Assembly (NCBI GenBank): GCA_025980355.1
Contig: JAICXR010000173.1
Coordinates: 1-7,098, forward strand
From: Chloroflexota bacterium
GTDB lineage: Bacteria > Chloroflexota > UBA4733
Length of the DNA: 7,098 bases
Direction: 5' to 3'
Made by a program: the position numbers and the translations under genes. Under the pieces are notes generated by a model, which saw only the letters and a list, made by a program, of their open reading frames with translations, did not search any database and was not told the origin of the DNA. Below are positions 5,712-7,098 of the stretch, piece after piece; within the stretch, counting starts at the first letter, position 1; the number at the start of each line of letters is the position of its first letter.

Positions 5712-6599
5712 ATGTTCCCAGTACACATCGGTCTCGACCCGATCATCACGTACATCGGCCCCGTCGCCCTGCGCTGGTATGGCCTGATGATCGGCATTGG
5801 CATTGCTGTCGGCTTGATGGTGGACGCCCGCGAGGCCGACCGCACCGGCTTCGGCCGGGATACGGTCTATAGTCTGGCGACCTGGCTGATCATCTTCGGC
5901 ATCATCGGTGGCCGGCTGTATTATGTCGTCCAAAACGACTTTGGCTATTTCCTGACCCATCCCCAGGACATCCTGGCGACCTGGCAGGGCGGCATGGCCT
6001 TCTTCGGGACGATCTTCGCCTGTTTCATCGTCATCCTGATCTTCGCCTATCGTCGTCAGCTCTCATTCTGGCGCCTGTTGGATACACTCGTGCTGGGCTT
6101 ACCGCTCGGGCAGGTCTTCGGGCGCGTCGGCAACATGGTCAACGGCGACATCGTCGGCTATCGGACGAACAGCGCCTTCGCCTTTGTCTACACCAACCCG
6201 CATTCCTTCATCGATCCGGCCGACCTGAATCATCCGGTGTTTCCCGCGGCGTTGGTGGAACTGCTCATGTCCCTGGCAATCTTCGGCATCCTCTGGTACC
6301 TGCGGACGCGGTTGCGCACGCCGGGCATGCTCTCGGTGGTCTATCTGATCGCCTATTCGATCAGCCAGTTCGCCGTCTTCTTCTGGCGCGCCAACAGCGT
6401 CACCCTCTTCGGCCTGAAGCAGGCGCAATTGACGTCCATCGCCCTGTTCATCGTCTGTATCCCCCTCGGCTTCTACCTCTGGCAGCACTACAGGGGCCGG
6501 CCCGATTCGATGCGTGCGTCCACCGCGGCCGAACCGGCGGAAGCGGAACCCGTGGAGCAGGTGGCCATTCCCGAAGAAGCTTCCCGGGTGGGCCAGTAA
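5712..6599 (+). CDS. lgt: Prolipoprotein diacylglyceryl transferase, divergent
   Basis: A 295-aa integral membrane enzyme that moves a diacylglyceryl group from phosphatidylglycerol to the lipobox Cys of prelipoproteins on the outer face of the cytoplasmic membrane. Evidence is the overall Lgt architecture: LRWYGLMIGIGIAVGL (residues 20-35), the GGMAFFGT loop (93-100), and the signature GRVGNMVNGDIVG (137-149). Tyr23, Arg138, Asn141 and Gly149 match E. coli Tyr26, Arg143, Asn146 and Gly154. Oddities by eye alignment are Phe98 for His103, Asp146 for Glu151, Gln219 for Arg239 and Phe223 for Glu243. About seven transmembrane helices are evident, with an acidic tail from about residue 265. The frame is open upstream inside fabH, but homology begins at MFPVHIGLDP, so ATG 5712 is chosen. 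The Shine-Dalgarno is poor (GAGG at 5696-5699, 12 nt away). Confidence 0.92.
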   Translation: MFPVHIGLDPIITYIGPVALRWYGLMIGIGIAVGLMVDAREADRTGFGRDTVYSLATWLIIFGIIGGRLYYVVQNDFGYFLTHPQDILATWQGGMAFFGTIFACFIVILIFAYRRQLSFWRLLDTLVLGLPLGQVFGRVGNMVNGDIVGYRTNSAFAFVYTNPHSFIDPADLNHPVFPAALVELLMSLAIFGILWYLRTRLRTPGMLSVVYLIAYSISQFAVFFWRANSVTLFGLKQAQLTSIALFIVCIPLGFYLWQHYRGRPDSMRASTAAEPAEAEPVEQVAIPEEASRVGQ

Positions 6600-6666
6600 T
6601 CCGGTCGACGTCGGCACCCAACGCCAAGCGATATTCGCCCTCAGCCCCCTTGCGCGTTCCGCGCCC

Positions 6667-7098
6667 CTACGACGCGCGCCGGGCCGGTAGGCTCGCCATG
6701 CAGGTCGGGCAGGCGACCCAGTCCGCTTGCACGGGGCGGTCGCAGTTGGGGCAGCGCCGCGGCAGTGCGGCCGGCGGGGCTGCGCTCACCGCGGTGCGCG
6801 GCGCTTGAAAGGTCGTGACGGTACCCTGGCGGGGTTGCCGGGGGCGGCGAACGGCGACGACCAGGGCGAGCACGACCACCAGGGCCAGCGCGGCGACGGC
6901 GATCTGGAGGATGGCGACGAGGAGCGCGCCAAGCTGGAGCGCCAGGGCGCCGGCCTCGGCGGCCAGTTGGCCGATGGCGGCATGCAGCGTCGGCGGCACG
7001 ATCCCGGTCAGAAAGGCCGGCAGGAACGGCGCTCCCAGCGCCCGGAGCCGGCTGACACACCAGGCGAGACCGACGATCGCCAGCAGAGCGACCAAGAG
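6667..7098 (-). CDS. Membrane protein with C-terminal zinc ribbon, N-terminus beyond the window
   Basis: This minus-strand frame ends at TAG (6669-6667) and is open to the right edge. A TTG at 7095-7093 is the first possible start in view, but the preceding codon is CTC with no stop, so the gene may begin outside the window. Counting from that TTG the visible part is 142 aa. It has a partial hydrophobic stretch at residues 1-12, a long hydrophobic segment at about 49-82 ending in the basic stop-transfer RRPRQPRQ, a Pro/Ala-rich linker, and a CxxC-x10-CxxC zinc ribbon with Cys115, Cys118, Cys129 and Cys132. Similar C-terminal double-zinc-ribbon motifs occur on many bacterial membrane proteins of unknown function. 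It converges on lgt, with 67 bp between the stops. I do not recognise a specific family. Confidence 0.7.
   Translation of the reverse strand, partial: LLVALLAIVGLAWCVSRLRALGAPFLPAFLTGIVPPTLHAAIGQLAAEAGALALQLGALLVAILQIAVAALALVVVLALVVAVRRPRQPRQGTVTTFQAPRTAVSAAPPAALPRRCPNCDRPVQADWVACPTCMASLPARRAS

Noticed and set aside
6600..6666. Possible bidirectional terminator between the convergent lgt and zinc-ribbon genes
   Set aside because: No stem longer than about 4 bp and no T-run on either strand could be found. Only the convergent geometry suggests one.

Overview
The window is a compact, GC-rich bacterial segment (about two-thirds G+C by eye) that looks chromosomal. It shows no transposase, phage gene, CRISPR array, tRNA or rRNA. 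The gene set is a YqjE-like peptidase, a DUF951 protein, a FabH, an Lgt and a ydaO-class c-di-AMP riboswitch. With GTG/TTG starts and high GC this suggests a Gram-positive-like, high-GC lineage. A Chloroflexota member of the Thermomicrobia/Sphaerobacter type is my best guess, but the phylum is an inference from gene content only.

Layout, left to right. Positions 1-264 hold the 3' end of an M20-family peptidase (tripeptidase T-like). Positions 329-574 encode a small DUF951 Cys/His protein that overlaps by ATGA with a nucleoside hydrolase (571-1470) whose usual catalytic His is a Tyr. A 117-aa protein of unknown function follows (1547-1900), then a polytopic membrane protein of the UPF0104/LPG-synthase transmembrane family (1944-2942) and an AIM24-family protein (3064-3759). 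All read on the plus strand.

Positions 3760-4010 are non-coding apart from a possible 15-codon micro-ORF. They contain the most notable element of the window: a well-conserved c-di-AMP riboswitch aptamer (about 3820-3933). It is followed by a leader in which two sets of mutually exclusive hairpins would either expose or bury the Shine-Dalgarno and ATG of the next gene (4011-4577). That gene encodes a 188-aa protein with a PsbP/MOG1-like look and no recognised function. It is neither a wall hydrolase nor a potassium transporter, the usual targets of this riboswitch class, so it may be an undescribed member of a c-di-AMP regulon.

Downstream come fabH (4654-5697), with its own good sigma70-type promoter overlapping the preceding stop codon, and lgt (5712-6599), whose start lies just behind a TATACT -10 box and may be leaderless. 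The Lgt keeps the central signature but lacks several residues known to matter in the E. coli enzyme. A convergent minus-strand gene (6667 to the right edge) encodes a membrane protein with a C-terminal zinc ribbon.

The genes do not form one pathway. FabH, Lgt, the UPF0104 protein and c-di-AMP sensing all relate to the envelope, but the spacing and separate promoters argue for several short transcription units.
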